Of a stretch of 64,000 nucleotides of DNA, positions 61,399-64,000 are shown piece by piece. Under the pieces are notes generated by a model that did no database searches, was not told the origin of the DNA, and worked only from the letters and a program-made list of their open reading frames with translations. Every line of letters starts with the position of its first letter. Positions within the stretch are counted from its first letter, which is position 1. The position numbers were made by a program, and so were the translations under genes. Source of the DNA: Saccharomyces mikatae IFO 1815 (taxonomy: Eukaryota > Ascomycota > Saccharomycetes > Saccharomycetales > Saccharomycetaceae); assembly GCF_947241705.1 (NCBI RefSeq), contig NC_079259.1, forward strand, positions 124,001 to 188,000, read 5' to 3'.

Positions 61399-61881
61399 TT
61401 TGTTCCGGTAATGAAATGAATAAATGCACTAGCAAAAAGAAAATTTTATTCTTATTTCAGCTTAATAAATCACGAAAATGTGGAGAACAGAAGTGATTGT
61501 TTTTATCCAAAGGGGTAAAGGGAAGGTAGAATAAAAGGAAAAACTTTATATCTTTGGTAAAGAAGGGGGAAATACAACGTGCTTAGAAAACCTTGCTATT
61601 TCACCAAACTTATAATTAACCTAGTCGCAATGCCTCTTTAAACAAGTCTATGGTCCCTGTGCGTTGCTGAATCGAGGCTTTACTGTCGCAGTCTCGAAGA
61701 CAGATCTCTTATTTATTGAGTTGGCAAACTGTCGATTTCGTTTCGTGTTGTCGAAATTTTCGGTCGCTCTGTACGTCGTATAAAAAATAACAATAGGAAT
61801 AATAGAAAAGAGTACATAACAATTATATGTTTCACGGCATAGTAGTTGTAGTCTTGCTGATAGGACAGGCAGTGTCTATAA
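61399..61881 (-). promoter_or_regulatory. COP1 promoter and YDL144C 3' region
   Basis: This 483-base spacer lies between two minus-strand genes. No recognisable regulatory motif, RNA gene or repeat is seen; the composition is less AT-rich in its middle (61610-61760). Confidence 0.4.
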
Positions 61882-62952
61882 CTACTTGTCTAAGAGACTA
61901 GCGGTTACTTCATCAAATTTCAACAGGCCTTTCTGTTCCTTTAGTTTGGCCTGCACTAGCACAAGCAGGTTGTAAAGCATAGAAAGAGTAGGTGTGGGGA
62001 CGCCATTCTCCTTGGCGATTCTAATGGGATTGCCTAAAATGACTTCTAGTTCCATGAGCTGGCCCTTTTCGCGGTCCACACACATGGATGGCTTGAACAC
62101 TTTTTTTCTCGTGATCTCCGTGAACATTGTTATGAACTCCTCCTCGATAATAATGCCCTCGCTTGCTGCAATGGCAATGATTTCCCTCATGGCAGGATGG
62201 AACAGTTCACTTTCGGTGCTTTTCTTGTCGACTCCAAATTCTAGGCAACGCGGAACATCTAAACCTACGAGTGCTGTGGATGTGTTGATAGCAGCATTGT
62301 AGAGCAGCTTCTTCCATCGAGAGTAACGAACCCTGGGATCGAATTCGACAAAGTTGTGCCCCTCGTTGTTGTACATCCTAACAAATTCGTTCGCTGCGTG
62401 GACAGCAGCGGTGTCCTGTGGATCAAAGGCCCCACATGATAAGTGGTCTTTGCCGATTTGGCTGATATGTCCAGCCCCAATCTTGGTGGATCCTATCAAC
62501 TGAATACCAGAAAGCACCGTGTATTTGTACTCCTCACTGGGGAATTCCGCCCAAATTTCCTTCTCGATATCGATGCCATTCTGTATCAGCAAAATGTGGG
62601 TGGTCAACTGTGCTCCATGTAGCTTCTTGTTTTTCTCAAGTACGGGCCTAATGATGTTGGGGACTCTAGAGTCAGCAGGCCCGTCTATGATATTCTTAGT
62701 AGTTACTACAACATAGTCGTATCCTTTGTTATTTGCGTCCGCCGCAGCGTCCTCGACAGTACTGTAGACGTGATCTGGCTTCCAACCTTCTAAGTGGCCA
62801 TAATCACATGATTCGATCGTGTAACCATGCTTCAATACCTTATCGTAATCTGATCTAACAACTAGGGAAATGTCACTTTCACGCTTAAACCATAATGAGA
62901 GCGCAGCGATAACCCCTACCCCGCCTGCTCCAATAACCAGTACTTTAGACAT
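61882..62952 (-). CDS. YDL144C: Ketopantoate reductase-like NAD(P)-binding protein YDL144C
   Basis: Started at MSKVLVIGAGGVG, this gives 356 residues, the S. cerevisiae length. Ten further in-frame codons upstream with an ATG are unlikely, because they move the dinucleotide fold away from the N-terminus. The Rossmann motif GAGGVG is at residues 8-13, and the ApbA/PanE C-terminal helical domain contains RYSRWKKLLYNAAINTSTAL. The family reduces 2-oxo acids such as ketopantoate, but the yeast gene for that step is PAN5, and this protein's substrate is unknown. Confidence 0.93.
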   Translation of the reverse strand: MSKVLVIGAGGVGVIAALSLWFKRESDISLVVRSDYDKVLKHGYTIESCDYGHLEGWKPDHVYSTVEDAAADANNKGYDYVVVTTKNIIDGPADSRVPNIIRPVLEKNKKLHGAQLTTHILLIQNGIDIEKEIWAEFPSEEYKYTVLSGIQLIGSTKIGAGHISQIGKDHLSCGAFDPQDTAAVHAANEFVRMYNNEGHNFVEFDPRVRYSRWKKLLYNAAINTSTALVGLDVPRCLEFGVDKKSTESELFHPAMREIIAIAASEGIIIEEEFITMFTEITRKKVFKPSMCVDREKGQLMELEVILGNPIRIAKENGVPTPTLSMLYNLLVLVQAKLKEQKGLLKFDEVTASLLDK

Positions 62953-63209
62953 TTTCAATATCAGTTTATCTTCTTGATCCAATGCCTGGACTGCAGTTGA
63001 TGAAGAAATGACAGTATAATGAGACCATGTAATTCGATATTACTATCATTAGCCACGGAGCACCTGAAATTTTTTTCCTTTCGCCACCAAAGAAAGGCTA
63101 ATTGAATACAGTTTAAGAGGTTGACAAAAACACGGTGAGCGTAAAGGTTATATGTTTTGAAATTGAGAGGTTGCAAGTGTGCAAATCAAGTAAAGCAGAG
63201 TTTTCTATG
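62953..63209. promoter_or_regulatory. Divergent YDL144C-CCT4 promoter with a PACE-like site
   Basis: At 63079-63088 the minus strand reads GGTGGCGAAA, which shares the GGTGGC core of the Rpn4 element but differs in the tail. It lies about 120-130 bases from both start codons. Little else is recognisable in this short spacer. Confidence 0.35.
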
Positions 63210-64000
63210 ATGTCCGCCAAGATTCCATCCAACGCCACGTTCAAGGACAAGGAGAAACCTCAAGAGGTTCGCAAGGCCAACATCATCGCTGCACGTTCTG
63301 TGGCAGATGCTATCCGTACTTCACTTGGTCCAAAGGGTATGGACAAGATGATTAAAACATCACGTGGGGAGATTATCATCTCCAATGATGGCCATACCAT
63401 TTTAAAACAGATGGCTATCCTGCATCCGGTGGCTAGAATGCTAGTGGAAGTTTCTGCCGCGCAGGACTCGGAAGCCGGTGATGGTACCACTTCTGTGGTA
63501 ATCTTAACTGGTGCTCTGTTAGGTGCTGCGGAGAGACTGCTGAATAAAGGTATTCATCCGACCATCATTGCAGACTCCTTTCAAAGGGCAGCAAAGAGAG
63601 CTGTTGAAATCCTTTTGGAAATGTGTCATAAGGTCTCATTGGGTGATAGAGAACAGCTGATCCGTGCTGCATCCACTTCTTTGAGCTCCAAAATTGTGTC
63701 TCAATACTCATCATTTTTGGCACCTTTGGCAGTGGATTCTGTATTGAAGATCTCCGATGAAAATTCTAGCAATGTTGATCTGAACGATATTAGATTGGTC
63801 AAGAAAGTTGGTGGTACAATTGATGACACAGAAATGATAGATGGTGTAGTCTTGACGCAAACGGCAATTAAGTCTGCCGGTGGCCCAACAAGAAAGGAAA
63901 AGGCAAAGATTGGGTTAATCCAATTTCAGATATCTCCTCCAAAGCCAGATACAGAAAATAATATTATTGTTAATGACTATAGGCAAATGGATAAGATCCT
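63210..64000 (+). CDS. CCT4: Chaperonin TRiC/CCT delta subunit Cct4 (3' end outside window)
   Basis: The first 263 codons of about 528 are present. Two ATGs stand in tandem at 63207 and 63210; the second gives MSAKIPSN, the S. cerevisiae start. The equatorial domain shows the group II chaperonin signatures [26 protein letters not shown] and [15 protein letters not shown], the last being part of the ATP site. The apical domain begins near residue 215 ([20 protein letters not shown]). CCT folds actin and tubulin in the cytosol as an eight-subunit ring. The gene is simply cut by the window edge. Confidence 0.97.
   Translation, partial: MSAKIPSNATFKDKEKPQEVRKANIIAARSVADAIRTSLGPKGMDKMIKTSRGEIIISNDGHTILKQMAILHPVARMLVEVSAAQDSEAGDGTTSVVILTGALLGAAERLLNKGIHPTIIADSFQRAAKRAVEILLEMCHKVSLGDREQLIRAASTSLSSKIVSQYSSFLAPLAVDSVLKISDENSSNVDLNDIRLVKKVGGTIDDTEMIDGVVLTQTAIKSAGGPTRKEKAKIGLIQFQISPPKPDTENNIIVNDYRQMDKI

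Overview
The window is a collinear stretch of a budding-yeast (Saccharomyces) chromosome. It matches the left arm of S. cerevisiae chromosome IV from YDL180W to CCT4 (YDL143W), gene for gene and in the same order and orientation. Almost every protein is recognisable as the direct orthologue of a named S. cerevisiae gene. The proteins are clearly not identical to the S. cerevisiae reference: disordered segments of Atg9, Clb3, Sas10, Nrp1 and Air2 carry many substitutions and length changes, while cores such as Cop1, Glt1, Dhh1 and Cct4 are nearly unchanged. The source is therefore probably a non-cerevisiae member of the Saccharomyces sensu stricto clade; the exact species cannot be fixed by reading alone. 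Genes are intronless, compact and AT-rich between coding regions. I found no tRNA, snoRNA, Ty/LTR element or CRISPR array.

Layout. 1-10.8 kb: a truncated membrane-protein gene (YDL180W), the Pho85 cyclin PCL9, the D-2-hydroxyglutarate dehydrogenase DLD2, an IMPACT-family gene, IPF1, the TRAMP zinc-knuckle subunit AIR2 and the mitochondrial D-lactate dehydrogenase DLD1. 11.4-21.9 kb: a run with a nitrogen theme, namely PAR32 (brake on ammonium transporters), GLT1 (glutamate synthase) and UGA3 (GABA regulator), followed by the uncharacterised UGX2. 22.6-35 kb: SFA1 (formaldehyde/alcohol dehydrogenase), NRP1, FAP7, CDC36, CDC9, ENT1, MHF2 and DHH1. 35.6-44.1 kb: STE7, a small mitochondrial-type membrane protein, CMR1, CLB3 and the meiotic MSH5. 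44.3-55.5 kb: SAS10, RPC53, ATG9, NOP14 and RPN5. 56-64 kb: LDB17, COP1, a ketopantoate-reductase-like gene and the 5' half of CCT4.

There is no operon-like organisation. Genes are paired divergently around shared promoters or convergently around short AT-rich terminator regions. Several promoters carry textbook sites that fit the neighbouring gene: Swi5-type sites before PCL9, MluI cell-cycle boxes before CDC9 and CMR1, a Gcn4 site between GLT1 and UGA3, a URS1-like site before MSH5, PAC/RRPE motifs before SAS10/RPC53 and NOP14, and a proteasome PACE box before RPN5.

No undescribed biological system was found. The most unusual features are a 56-residue pure asparagine tract in NRP1 built on a perfect hexanucleotide array, upstream ORFs in the PAR32 and ATG9 leaders, and a densely packed two-regulon promoter between NOP14 and RPN5.
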